64,000 nt of DNA, taken from Aquimarina algicola (lineage in GTDB: Bacteria > Bacteroidota > Bacteroidia > Flavobacteriales > Flavobacteriaceae). Of the stretch, positions 1-8,512 are shown piece after piece (the stretch's first letter is position 1; each line of letters opens with the position of its first letter). The position numbers and the translations under genes were made by a program. The notes beneath the pieces were generated by a model that ran no database searches, had not been told where the DNA came from, and saw only the letters and a program-made list of their open reading frames with translations. The DNA lies in contig NZ_VFWZ01000005.1 of NCBI RefSeq assembly GCF_006443095.1, forward strand, positions 248,001-312,000. Direction: 5' to 3'.

Positions 1-645
1 TGTGTAATGGCAAAAGAACAACTCGCCGGAAAAGGCCAGATGGGTACAACATGGCAAAGTAATCCGGGCGAAAACCTTACATGTAGTGTGTTTATGAAGA
101 TAAATGGGATAGAATTAAATCATCAATTTTTTATTTCTATTGCTACATCGCTAGCGGTTTATGATGCACTTAATGCTTTTGTCGTCCCTAAATTATCCAT
201 AAAATGGCCAAACGACATTCTGTCAGATCGACAGAAAATTTGTGGTATTTTGATAGAAAATGTAGTAAAGAATGGCAGTTTGATTGGTGTTATTGTGGGT
301 ATTGGTCTTAATGTAAATCAAACTACTTTTAACAATCTTCCACAAGCAGGTTCTCTAAAACAAATACTGGGAAAACATTTTGAAATCGAAGAAATCTTGC
401 AAACTATTTTAATAAACTTAGAATGTAGGTTTGAAGGATTAACAACTTCTAATTTTGATACGATAAAAAAACAATATGAAGATTTACTTTTTAGAAAAAA
501 TAAACCTTCTACATTTTTGGATATAGAAGGTGATTCTTTTGTTGGGATTATTCAAGCAATTACAAATGAAGGAAAACTTCAAGTACTTTTAGAAGACGAA
601 ATCATCTCAGATTTTGATTTAAAAGAAATTAAACTGCTCTACTAA
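1..645 (+). CDS. birA: Biotin-[acetyl-CoA-carboxylase] ligase, 5' end cut by window
   Basis: Attaches biotin, via biotinyl-AMP, to the lysine of biotin carboxyl carrier domains in the cytoplasm. The frame is open from base 1 and contains the family landmarks: the ATP/biotin loop (GKGQMGTTW, matching GRGRRGRxW), the lysine motif KWPNDIL, and GIGLNVN, followed by a small C-terminal SH3-like domain. Family members of this monofunctional type are about 240 residues, so roughly 30 N-terminal residues lie outside the window and the ATG at base 7 is not the real start. No N-terminal DNA-binding domain is expected for this type, but the edge hides it. The pyruvate carboxylase at 26676-30128 is an obvious substrate. 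The gene converges on the SRPBCC gene with 6 bases between the two stops. Confidence 0.93.
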   Translation, partial: CVMAKEQLAGKGQMGTTWQSNPGENLTCSVFMKINGIELNHQFFISIATSLAVYDALNAFVVPKLSIKWPNDILSDRQKICGILIENVVKNGSLIGVIVGIGLNVNQTTFNNLPQAGSLKQILGKHFEIEEILQTILINLECRFEGLTTSNFDTIKKQYEDLLFRKNKPSTFLDIEGDSFVGIIQAITNEGKLQVLLEDEIISDFDLKEIKLLY

Positions 646-651
646 AAAGAG

Positions 652-1044
652 TTATATTTTTGAAATATTCTCACTTAGTGTATTTATAAAATTTTGGATG
701 GGATTTTTGATCATCATCGCCATCATTGCATTGAATTGTCCGTCAAATGTAAGCTTTGTAGTACTTTTTCCTCCTTCTGTATCATCAATATCAGCAGTCA
801 AAGTAAAAGGAAGCTTTTCACTAGCTCCGCCTAAAACAACTTTATTAGGAGCAGTACTATCTTTTTGTTCAAGAACTAATTCTGGCATTCCTTTTAATTG
901 AAAAAGAAATCTTGAATCATTTATTTTTTCAAACTTTTGTTTGCTTTCTGGCATGAGTTGCTCAAAGTTTTCAACTTTGGTTAAAAAATCAAATACATCT
1001 TGCGCCGTTTTATTAACTGTAACAGTAGGGCTTTCTAAATTCAT
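652..1044 (-). CDS. SRPBCC (START-like) family protein
   Basis: A 130-residue cytoplasmic protein with the pattern of a small SRPBCC/START-like fold. The N-terminal strand is followed by the helix AQDVFDFLTKVENFEQLMP, then repeated beta strands around the middle, and a long amphipathic C-terminal helix with many Met residues. Such folds bind hydrophobic ligands, but nothing here identifies one. It lies 19 bases downstream of pyrE on the same strand and is probably cotranscribed. I recall the pyrE-SRPBCC-birA neighbourhood as common in Flavobacteriia, which suggests a housekeeping role. Function unknown. Confidence 0.75.
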   Translation of the reverse strand: MNLESPTVTVNKTAQDVFDFLTKVENFEQLMPESKQKFEKINDSRFLFQLKGMPELVLEQKDSTAPNKVVLGGASEKLPFTLTADIDDTEGGKSTTKLTFDGQFNAMMAMMIKNPIQNFINTLSENISKI

Positions 1045-1063
1045 AGTGCTTTTTAAAAATTAT

Positions 1064-1705
1064 TTATTTATTCCACTCTGCAGGATTAATCCTCCAGGTT
1101 TGTAGTGTTTGCTGTTGATCTTTAGTTATATAATCGGTATCTAGAGCTTGTTCTAAAAGATTTTCGTAATTACTGAGCGTGTGAAGTGAAAGATTTTCGT
1201 TTTCAAAATTTTCTACAGCAATATCAAAACCGTAATTGAAGATAGCCACCATGCCTTTTACATTAGCATCTGATTCTTTCAAGGCTTTTACAGCGTTGAG
1301 GCTACTTTTACCTGTACTTATCAAATCTTCAACAACAACTACATTTTTTTTTGTAGGAACGATACCTTCGATTTGATTTTTTCTACCATGTTTTTTAGCT
1401 TCTGGCCTGACATAGATAAATGGCAAATTTAATTGTTGTGCAACCAACATACCTATACCAATTGCTCCGGTTGCTACTCCTGCAATAACATCTGGTTTTC
1501 CATATTCTTTCTGTATAAAATCAGAAAGATGTTTACTAAGAAAATTTCTTACTTCTGGAAAAGAAAGCGTAATACGGTTATCACAATAAATTGGAGATTT
1601 CCAACCTGATGCCCATGTAAAAGGTTCTTGCGGTTGTAATTTAATTGCATTAATTTGCAGCAGTAATTCAGCAGTCTTTTTTGCTGTATCTTTATCAAAA
1701 ATCAT
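1064..1705 (-). CDS. pyrE: Orotate phosphoribosyltransferase
   Basis: Converts orotate and PRPP to orotidine 5'-monophosphate in pyrimidine synthesis. The PRPP-binding motif VVVVEDLISTGKSS is clear in the middle of the protein, preceded by GVATGAIGIGM and YVRPEAKKHGRKNQ. The length of 213 residues is normal for the family. I chose the ATG ending at 1705 (MIFDKDTAKKTAELL); a longer reading to 1741 uses a poorly conserved 12-residue extension that would overlap the divergent Nudix gene. With this start only 8 bases separate the two divergent genes, so each promoter probably lies inside the other gene or the transcripts have very short leaders. Confidence 0.95.
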   Translation of the reverse strand: MIFDKDTAKKTAELLLQINAIKLQPQEPFTWASGWKSPIYCDNRITLSFPEVRNFLSKHLSDFIQKEYGKPDVIAGVATGAIGIGMLVAQQLNLPFIYVRPEAKKHGRKNQIEGIVPTKKNVVVVEDLISTGKSSLNAVKALKESDANVKGMVAIFNYGFDIAVENFENENLSLHTLSNYENLLEQALDTDYITKDQQQTLQTWRINPAEWNK

Positions 1706-1713
1706 AGTTGCAA

Positions 1714-2322
1714 ATGTATAAAGTTTTTGTGAATAATACACCTATTATTCTGTCTACAAAAAAGACTATAGAAGGGTATGAGACTATTTCTGTAAAGGAA
1801 GTTGACTTTCCCATGATTATAAGAGATATTTTACAAAAAGAGTCTAAAAATGAAGAGGCAAAATATCACTTGTACAGTAAAACTGAAGAAAAGCTTCTTG
1901 AACATTTGTATACTAAATTACCGGTTGTGATTGCAGGAGGCGGAAAAGTATATAATGCAAATAAGCAGATATTATTTATTCGTCGTAATGGTAAATGGGA
2001 TTTGCCTAAAGGTAAAGCAGAAAAAAAAGAAGACATGGAAACTGCTGCAATAAGAGAGGTAGAAGAAGAAACAGGTGTTAAAGGTTTAGAAATTACAAAA
2101 TTTCTCTATAGAACATATCATGTTTTTAAACGTAATGGAGAATTTAGATTAAAAGTCACGTATTGGTTCGAAATGACAACAGATTACGATGGAGAGTTGA
2201 TACCTCAGACAAATGAGGGGATAACCAAAGTAAAATGGAAAAATAAAAGGAAAGCTAAAAAAGCATTGTTAGATTCGTATGCAAATATTAGGCAATTATT
2301 TCCTTACGATTATTTATCTTAA
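1714..2322 (+). CDS. Nudix hydrolase
   Basis: A 202-residue Nudix protein. The Nudix box GX5EX7REUXEEXGU is perfect at about residues 100-122 (GKAEKKEDMETAAI then REVEEETGV), supplying the metal-binding glutamates that cleave a nucleoside diphosphate linked to X. A substrate cannot be read from the sequence. About 75 residues precede the Nudix fold (ending VVIAGGGKVYN), which is longer than in the minimal family. The ATG at 1714 (MYKVFVN) is preferred over the in-frame TTG at 1708. It is divergent from pyrE with an 8-base gap, and followed by about 90 bases with no clear terminator. Confidence 0.9.
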   Translation: MYKVFVNNTPIILSTKKTIEGYETISVKEVDFPMIIRDILQKESKNEEAKYHLYSKTEEKLLEHLYTKLPVVIAGGGKVYNANKQILFIRRNGKWDLPKGKAEKKEDMETAAIREVEEETGVKGLEITKFLYRTYHVFKRNGEFRLKVTYWFEMTTDYDGELIPQTNEGITKVKWKNKRKAKKALLDSYANIRQLFPYDYLS

Positions 2323-2413
2323 TTCTTTATGTAAACCTTTTTGAACTTATTCGATGATTGAGATCAAAAATCAGTTCTCTGCAAATACCTCATAGACTTT
2401 GCATCAAGGCTTT

Positions 2414-4159
2414 TTATTTCAAAATTCTAAAAACAGGGTATCTTAAATGTGCTTTTTCATAATGATCTGATTGTTTGTGTATCCAACCAAGTTGCGCATA
2501 CCAATTATTAGCAAAAGCAGTATCTTTTTTCTTTTGTTCAAATTTTGATTTTAACTCAGTATTTTTATTCAACAACTCTAGTGCTTTGTCTTCCCATACA
2601 TATGGAGAAAAACCTTCTTTTTGTTGTAAAATAGTATCAAAAAAGTTCCAATTAAAAAACGAATCGACAGCTTCTGGTTCTAAAACTTCAATTAAGTATC
2701 TAAAACCTTCTTGATCTGTTGGAACAATAATGTCTCCTTTCTTAAAAGTAATTTTATCATTTTTCTTACTTAAGGTTACATCATAATGTAAATAATGTCC
2801 TTCAAAAGGAGCATTTCGAGTCTTGTACTCTTCTATTTTGTAGGTCTCTACAGTAATTGTAGAATCATTTTTTAGCAAAGAAAATTCAATATCATTCTGC
2901 TTTAGCATCGTAATAATATTCCACCATCCTTTTGGGATCACATAAGCCTTGGGAACAGTAATTGCCTTTGAAGAAATACAATAATTTTGATAATTTACTT
3001 CTTTTACAAAAGGAGCATTTTGATTGTATTTTAATCGTTTTGCACCAGTGATTTTGCTATCAATAATGTTTCCTTCAAATCCTTTAAATTTAAACTTAGA
3101 AACCCGTGTTGTATCAATTTTCCATTGTATAGGATAGGTTTCAGAAGCAGCTTGAGATGCAAAAGCATTATTTCTTAATGTTCTAATCTTTGTACCGTCT
3201 TTCTCCACAACATCGATCATAGATTTTAAGAGTTCATAAGTGCCGGTTACTCTTTTTTTGTAAGGTTTTAGCATATGAGTTTCTACCATCAATCCCAATG
3301 TATTCCATAATGTTGTGTATCCTGTAGAATATCGAGGTGTGTCTATAAATTGACTCCATCCTTCGTCGGGTGTTGTACCCCATACGTTCACATAAGGCGT
3401 AATATCCCAATCCTTATTTTGTAGAGATGTTTCTAATTGAGGGCGTAGTTCACTATTTAAGTACTTTCCCAACTTACCACCAAGTTTATTATGTTGTGTG
3501 AGTAAGTGAGTAAGTGTGTATTGATAGTCTGCTCCATTGCTTACATGATTATCAATAAAAACATCTGGTTTTACAAGGTGAAAAATCTTTGCAAAAGTTT
3601 GAGCATTTTTGGTGTCGTTTTTTATAAAATCCCGATTCAAATCATAATTGCGTGAGTTTCCTCGAAAACCATATGCTGCCGGGCCATTTTGATTTGTGCG
3701 GGTACTTGAGTTTCTATTTAATGCTCCACCAATATTGTATATAGGTATAGTGACTAGAGTAGTTTGTGTCGGTACTTTGATTTTTTTCTGTACAATATCT
3801 CTAAAGAGCATCATAGTGGCATCTATTCCATCGCTCTCTCCGGGATGGATACCATTATTGATTAATATGATCCTTTTGTTTGCTCTTATTTGATCAAAAT
3901 CAAACTCTTGATCAGGGTTTAATGTAACAATATGCAAAGGTAAACCACTATCTGTGATCCCTATATCTTTTATATCGATTGCATCAAATGTCTGTGCTAG
4001 ATGTTGATAAAACGCAATGGTTTCTTCGTATGTTGAGGTTTTAGTACCTTCGCTTTTTTCAAAAGGAATTACAAAATTGTAGTCAGGAATATTGTTTTTT
4101 TTAGTTTGGGTACAGGAAATAAAACATAAAAAACTGATAATGAGTATGTATTTTTGCAT
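2414..4159 (-). CDS. M14-family zinc carboxypeptidase-like lipoprotein
   Basis: A 581-residue exported peptidase. The N-terminus (MQKYILIISFLCFISC) is a lipoprotein signal with Cys at residue 16. The zinc ligands of the M14 fold are visible as HPGESDG (HxxE) and, downstream, the His in IDNHVSNGADY. A candidate catalytic Glu is in MVETHML. The C-terminal 250 residues form an accessory domain with no recognised signature. It probably trims peptides in the periplasm or at the outer membrane; the specificity is not visible. It stands alone between convergent and divergent neighbours. Confidence 0.85.
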   Translation of the reverse strand: MQKYILIISFLCFISCTQTKKNNIPDYNFVIPFEKSEGTKTSTYEETIAFYQHLAQTFDAIDIKDIGITDSGLPLHIVTLNPDQEFDFDQIRANKRIILINNGIHPGESDGIDATMMLFRDIVQKKIKVPTQTTLVTIPIYNIGGALNRNSSTRTNQNGPAAYGFRGNSRNYDLNRDFIKNDTKNAQTFAKIFHLVKPDVFIDNHVSNGADYQYTLTHLLTQHNKLGGKLGKYLNSELRPQLETSLQNKDWDITPYVNVWGTTPDEGWSQFIDTPRYSTGYTTLWNTLGLMVETHMLKPYKKRVTGTYELLKSMIDVVEKDGTKIRTLRNNAFASQAASETYPIQWKIDTTRVSKFKFKGFEGNIIDSKITGAKRLKYNQNAPFVKEVNYQNYCISSKAITVPKAYVIPKGWWNIITMLKQNDIEFSLLKNDSTITVETYKIEEYKTRNAPFEGHYLHYDVTLSKKNDKITFKKGDIIVPTDQEGFRYLIEVLEPEAVDSFFNWNFFDTILQQKEGFSPYVWEDKALELLNKNTELKSKFEQKKKDTAFANNWYAQLGWIHKQSDHYEKAHLRYPVFRILK

Positions 4160-4311
4160 ATTGATTAATGTAAAGGCTAAATATACTAAGATTTTGAAAT
4201 GTAAAATCTCCTATAACGTTTTAGTTTAACACAATATTTACATATCATGTCATTTTACTTGTTTGCCTGTAAAATAAGCTTATTTTTGCACCCTTTAAAA
4301 AAACCACTATC

Positions 4312-6153
4312 ATGACAGAATTTGTTCAAAAGAGAGTTGCTAATGCTAAGAACGATATTTTATCAGGATTAACAGTAGCATTAGCTTTGGTGCCAGAAGC
4401 AGTAGCATTTGCTTTTGTAGCAGGAGTAGATCCTTTAGTAGGATTATATGCTGCTTTTATGATTGGACTGATTACTTCTATTTTTGGAGGAAGACCAGGA
4501 ATGATCTCTGGAGCAACAGGTGCATTAGCTGTAGTAATGGTGCATCTGGTAGCAGAAGGTAATGAAATGGGAAGCCCGGAAGAAGGATTAGGGTTGTACT
4601 ATCTTTTTGTAACAGTGATTCTCATGGGAATTATCCAAATGCTGGCTGGTGTTTTTAAACTAGGTAAATTTGTGCGTTTGATACCACATCCTGTTATGAT
4701 GGGATTTGTAAATGGACTAGCAATTGTTATTTTTCTATCTCAGTTAGGAATGTTTAAAGAAGGGGTAAAAGATCTCTTTGGTAATGATAAATATGTAACG
4801 GCCTCTGTTGATAAAAAATTTGAAGTTCGAGAGGATAATATGGTCTATGATATATTTACAGGGCAAGCAATATTCGGTATTGAAGACAATAGATTCACGG
4901 ATTTAGATACTAAAGAAGGAAGATATATAATTCATGACGATCAAGTATATGATCTGGAATCAAAAGAGGTAGTTTTTAATTTTGAGAAAAATATCATCTA
5001 TAGTATTACAAAGAAAGGGAAAGAAAAGTCTTGGATAGCTACCAATGAGCTTTTGCTAATGCTAGGTTTGGTTTTATTGACAATGTTGATTATGTGGGGA
5101 TTGCCAAAACTAACAAATAAATTACCAGAAGCATTGTTAGCGATATTAGTAGTGTCTGCAATCGTGATATTTGGGAAATTAGATGTATCTACTGTAGGTA
5201 GTTTTATTAAAGACGGAGGAGGAGAAGGTCTTAAAGGCGGGTTGCCACAATTTCAAATGAATATATTTTCTAGGATCCCAATGACCTGGGAAACATTAAA
5301 ATTTATAGGACCTTATGCACTTATATTAGCAGCTATTGGGTTGATCGAATCCTTGATGACCTTAAATCTTGTTGACGAGTTAACAGAGACTAGAGGAAAC
5401 TCTAATCGCGAATGCCTTGCGCAAGGTGGAGCAAATATCATTACAGGACTTTTTGGTGGTATGGGTGGTTGTGCTATGATTGGTCAATCTATTATTAATA
5501 TTAAAGGGGGAGGGCGAACACGTCTATCCGGCATAGTTGCCGCAGTAACATTATTACTTTTTATATTATTTGGATCACAGTTGATAGAACAAGTACCTAT
5601 TGCAGCATTGGTAGGTGTTATGTTTATGGTGGTAATAGGTACATTTGCCTGGTCTAGTTTTAGAATTTTGTCAAAAATTCCTTTGGCAGATGCTATTGTA
5701 CTTATTATGGTTTCAGGATTAACAGTTGTTTTCGATTTAGCAGTAGCCGTAATCTCAGGAGTAATTATGTCTGCCTTGGTATTCGCTTGGGAAAATGCAA
5801 AACGTATTCGAGCCAGAAAACATATCAAAGAAGATGGTACCAAAGTATATGAAATATGGGGACCTCTTTTCTTTGGAAGTATTCAAGAGTTTAATAGTAA
5901 ATTTGATATAGCAAATGATCCCGATAATGTAGAAATTGATTTTATAGAATCAAGAGTAAGCGATCATTCTGCACTAGAGGCAATCTTTAATTTGGTAGGA
6001 AAATACGAAGAAGTAGGTAAAAAAGTAAAAGTAAAACACCTTAGTGAAGAATGTCAGGTATTAATGATCAAAGCATCACCAAAATTGGCAAGTGTCATTG
6101 AGCATGACGTAGATGATCCCAGATATCATGTTATGGCTAAAGTGATGGAGTAA
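4312..6153 (+). CDS. SulP-family inorganic anion transporter with STAS domain and a hydrophilic insertion
   Basis: An inner-membrane anion transporter (sulfate, bicarbonate or similar). The SulP N-terminus is clear (GLTVALALVPEAVAFAFVAGVDPLVGLYAA), as are GATGALAVV and the later segments GGMGGCAMIGQSIINIKGGG. A STAS domain occupies the last 100 residues. Unusually, about 90 polar residues (near 150-242) lie between the helix GLAIVIFLSQLGMFK and the next membrane segment. They contain echoes of a short pattern (VYDIFTGQAIF, VYDLESKEVVF). The bulk of the SulP family that I know lacks such an insert. The Lgt-like gene starts 22 bases after the stop, so cotranscription is likely. Confidence 0.93.
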   Translation: MTEFVQKRVANAKNDILSGLTVALALVPEAVAFAFVAGVDPLVGLYAAFMIGLITSIFGGRPGMISGATGALAVVMVHLVAEGNEMGSPEEGLGLYYLFVTVILMGIIQMLAGVFKLGKFVRLIPHPVMMGFVNGLAIVIFLSQLGMFKEGVKDLFGNDKYVTASVDKKFEVREDNMVYDIFTGQAIFGIEDNRFTDLDTKEGRYIIHDDQVYDLESKEVVFNFEKNIIYSITKKGKEKSWIATNELLLMLGLVLLTMLIMWGLPKLTNKLPEALLAILVVSAIVIFGKLDVSTVGSFIKDGGGEGLKGGLPQFQMNIFSRIPMTWETLKFIGPYALILAAIGLIESLMTLNLVDELTETRGNSNRECLAQGGANIITGLFGGMGGCAMIGQSIINIKGGGRTRLSGIVAAVTLLLFILFGSQLIEQVPIAALVGVMFMVVIGTFAWSSFRILSKIPLADAIVLIMVSGLTVVFDLAVAVISGVIMSALVFAWENAKRIRARKHIKEDGTKVYEIWGPLFFGSIQEFNSKFDIANDPDNVEIDFIESRVSDHSALEAIFNLVGKYEEVGKKVKVKHLSEECQVLMIKASPKLASVIEHDVDDPRYHVMAKVME

Positions 6154-6175
6154 AAAAAGTAGTAAACTAAGAAAT

Positions 6176-6934
6176 ATGAATATTCCTTTTGAACCTGTAG
6201 TTTTTGGAATAAAAATGAATATTCATTTGATTTTAGAATATGCAGCTTTTTTTATAGGGTTTCGCTATTATGTATATCTCAAAAAACGTACCCGCGACGT
6301 GATCACAAGTTCTAATCGTTTGTCGATTATAATTGGAGCTGTATTTGGTGCTTTTTTAGGATCAAGAATTTTCGGATTTTTAGAGCATCCTGTTTTTGCT
6401 TCCGGTCCAGAATATCTTTTATCCATTCTCAATTCAAAAACGATTATGGGAGGACTCTTTGGAGGACTACTTGGAGTTGAATTCGCAAAAAAAATTATAA
6501 AAGAAAAACACTCTTCCGGAGATCTATTCACATTTCCAATCATATTAGGGATTATGATCGGTAGAATCGGTTGCTTTTTTTCCGGAGTCAAAGAGTTTAC
6601 TTATGGTAAAGAAACCACTTCTTTTTTAGGAATGGATTTGGGGGATGGGATATTACGATATCCTATAACATTATTCGAAGTTGTTTTTTTACTTTTTTTG
6701 TGGGTGTTTTTAAGGTTTCTTCAAAGAAAGGGTACACTTGAGAATGGTATGTTATTTAAGTATTTTATGATCACATACTTTTTATTTCGTTTTCTGATAG
6801 AATTTATTAAACCCAATACTTTTTTAACATTTGGATTAAGTAGTATTCAGTTTTTATGTATTTTGTGTTTTATTTATTATTGGAAAATTATACGAAATAT
6901 ACTTTATGCCTACAAGAAATTACACTTATTATGA
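6176..6934 (+). CDS. Lgt-like membrane protein (prolipoprotein diacylglyceryl transferase family paralogue)
   Basis: A 252-residue multi-pass membrane protein of the Lgt superfamily. It keeps the central signature GRIGCFFSGVKEFTYG, the following helix (YPITLFEVVFLLFLWVFLR) and the C-terminal FLIEFIKPN. The segment that in true Lgt carries the catalytic-region HGG is here KTIMGGLFGG, with no histidine, and the Asn of GRxGNF is Cys. It is therefore probably not the cell's housekeeping Lgt but a paralogue that may bind or use a phospholipid. Its last 29 bases overlap the start of the radical SAM gene, which implies translational coupling and a joint function. Confidence 0.8.
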   Translation: MNIPFEPVVFGIKMNIHLILEYAAFFIGFRYYVYLKKRTRDVITSSNRLSIIIGAVFGAFLGSRIFGFLEHPVFASGPEYLLSILNSKTIMGGLFGGLLGVEFAKKIIKEKHSSGDLFTFPIILGIMIGRIGCFFSGVKEFTYGKETTSFLGMDLGDGILRYPITLFEVVFLLFLWVFLRFLQRKGTLENGMLFKYFMITYFLFRFLIEFIKPNTFLTFGLSSIQFLCILCFIYYWKIIRNILYAYKKLHLL

Positions 6935-8300
6935 TCATACACTTAGCTTGTGTCCAACTTGCCTGAAACGGGTTGATGCAAAAATTGTTTTTGAAGAAGG
7001 AAAGGTGTATATGCTGAAGAGGTGCCCTGATCATGGGCGATCTAAAGTTCTGATTGCTGATGATATAGAATATTATAAAAACATAAGAAATTACAATAAA
7101 CCTTCAGAGTTTCCGTACAAATTTAATACAACTACAGATTATGGATGTCCTTATGATTGTGGATTGTGTCCTGATCATGAACAACATTCATGTCTAACTA
7201 TAATAGAAGTTACTGATCGTTGTAACCTTACTTGTCCCACCTGTTATGCATCTTCTTCTCCACATTACGGGAGACACCGTACTTTGGATGAAATAAAGAA
7301 AATGTTGGATACTATTGTTGAGAATGAAAAAGAACCTGATGTTGTTCAAATCAGTGGAGGAGAGCCCACTGTACATCCTCAGTTTTTTGAAATTTTAGAT
7401 TATGCAAAACAATTACCTATTAGACACCTTATGGTTAATACAAATGGGATTCGTATTGCGAAGGATATTAAATTTACGGAACAATTAGCAAGATATATGC
7501 CTGATTTTGAAATTTATCTTCAATTTGACTCTTTGCAGGCAAATGTTTTACAAAAATTAAGGGGCGAAGATCTGACTAAAGTAAGAAAACAAGCCATAGC
7601 AAATCTTAATCAATTTAACCTCTCGACTACCCTTGTAGTTACCTTGGAAAAAGGGCTTAATGATGATCAAATGGGAGACATTATTACATTTGCTACTAAG
7701 CAAAGATGTGTGAGAGGAGTAACTTTTCAACCTACACAAATAGCAGGTAGATTAGAAGATTTTGATACTCAAACCGATAGAATTACGCTTACGGAAGTTA
7801 GAAGAAAAATTTTAGAGCAATTCCCGGTTTTTGAGGCTGATGATTTAATTCCTGTTCCTTGTAATCCAGATGCTTTGGTTATGGGGTATGCATTAAAAAA
7901 TGAGAATGGTATTTTGCCACTTACTCGCTATATTAATCCGGCAGATTTATTGGATAATGGAAAGAATACCATTGTTTATGAACAAGATCATGAATTGCAT
8001 GGTAAGGTTCTCGAATTATTTAGCACAGGAAATTCTGTTGAAACCGCTTCAGAAAATCTAAAATCGATTATGTGTTGTCTGCCGGAGATCGAAGCACCTG
8101 ACTTAGGGTACGATAATTTATTTAGAATTATTATCATGCAATTTATAGACGCGTACAATTTTGATGTGCGTGCAATTAAAAAATCATGTGTGCATATAGT
8201 AGATAAAGATTATAAGATTATTCCTTTTGAAACTATGAACTTATTTTATAGAGATGATAAAAAAGAATATTTAGAACAATTAAGAAAGGAAACCATATGA
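6906..8300 (+). CDS. Radical SAM enzyme of the MJ0619/tetraether lipid synthase (Tes)-like family
   Basis: A 464-residue radical SAM protein. The SAM-cluster motif is RCNLTCPTCYASS (CxxxCxxC), followed by QISGGEPTVHP and MVNTNGIRIAKD. The N-terminal region carries the extra cysteine pairs typical of the archaeal MJ0619/Tes family: LCPTCLKRVDAKI with RCPDHG, then GCPYDCGLCPDHEQHSC. The C-terminus has KKSCVHIVDKDYKIIPF, also as in that family. Archaeal Tes joins lipid tails by carbon-carbon bonds; whether this homologue does is not known. It overlaps the Lgt-like gene upstream and the small membrane-protein gene downstream (ATGA). The family call is strong, the substrate is inference. Confidence 0.88.
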   Translation: MPTRNYTYYDHTLSLCPTCLKRVDAKIVFEEGKVYMLKRCPDHGRSKVLIADDIEYYKNIRNYNKPSEFPYKFNTTTDYGCPYDCGLCPDHEQHSCLTIIEVTDRCNLTCPTCYASSSPHYGRHRTLDEIKKMLDTIVENEKEPDVVQISGGEPTVHPQFFEILDYAKQLPIRHLMVNTNGIRIAKDIKFTEQLARYMPDFEIYLQFDSLQANVLQKLRGEDLTKVRKQAIANLNQFNLSTTLVVTLEKGLNDDQMGDIITFATKQRCVRGVTFQPTQIAGRLEDFDTQTDRITLTEVRRKILEQFPVFEADDLIPVPCNPDALVMGYALKNENGILPLTRYINPADLLDNGKNTIVYEQDHELHGKVLELFSTGNSVETASENLKSIMCCLPEIEAPDLGYDNLFRIIIMQFIDAYNFDVRAIKKSCVHIVDKDYKIIPFETMNLFYRDDKKEYLEQLRKETI

Positions 8301-8512
8301 TACCAAATTTATTGTTTTTAGAAGGTAATTATGCCGGAATTGTATATTTGATACTTTTGATTTTATTAGGTCCACCAATACTTATTGCTATTATTGGGTT
8401 GATTTTGTTTTTTACCAATTATCGTAAAATCGGAAAGATACTGCTGATACTTTCTGGCGTATATTTGGTGGTAGGTTTAGGAATTTGTGGAGCCATGCTG
8501 ATGGGATTTTAA
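8297..8512 (+). CDS. Small two-helix membrane protein
   Basis: A 71-residue hydrophobic protein with two or three predicted membrane segments (AGIVYLILLILLGPPILIA, and LLILSGVYLVVGLGICGAML) separated by a short basic stretch NYRKIGK. No family recognised. Its ATG overlaps the radical SAM stop by four bases (ATGA), so it is translationally coupled to the Lgt-like/Tes-like pair and probably acts with them at the membrane. The stop overlaps the convergent methyltransferase gene by four bases. Confidence 0.75.
   Translation: MIPNLLFLEGNYAGIVYLILLILLGPPILIAIIGLILFFTNYRKIGKILLILSGVYLVVGLGICGAMLMGF

Noticed and set aside
5484..5843. 119-codon frame on minus
   Set aside because: Lies wholly inside the SulP gene, low-complexity translation, no start signal or family; a shadow.
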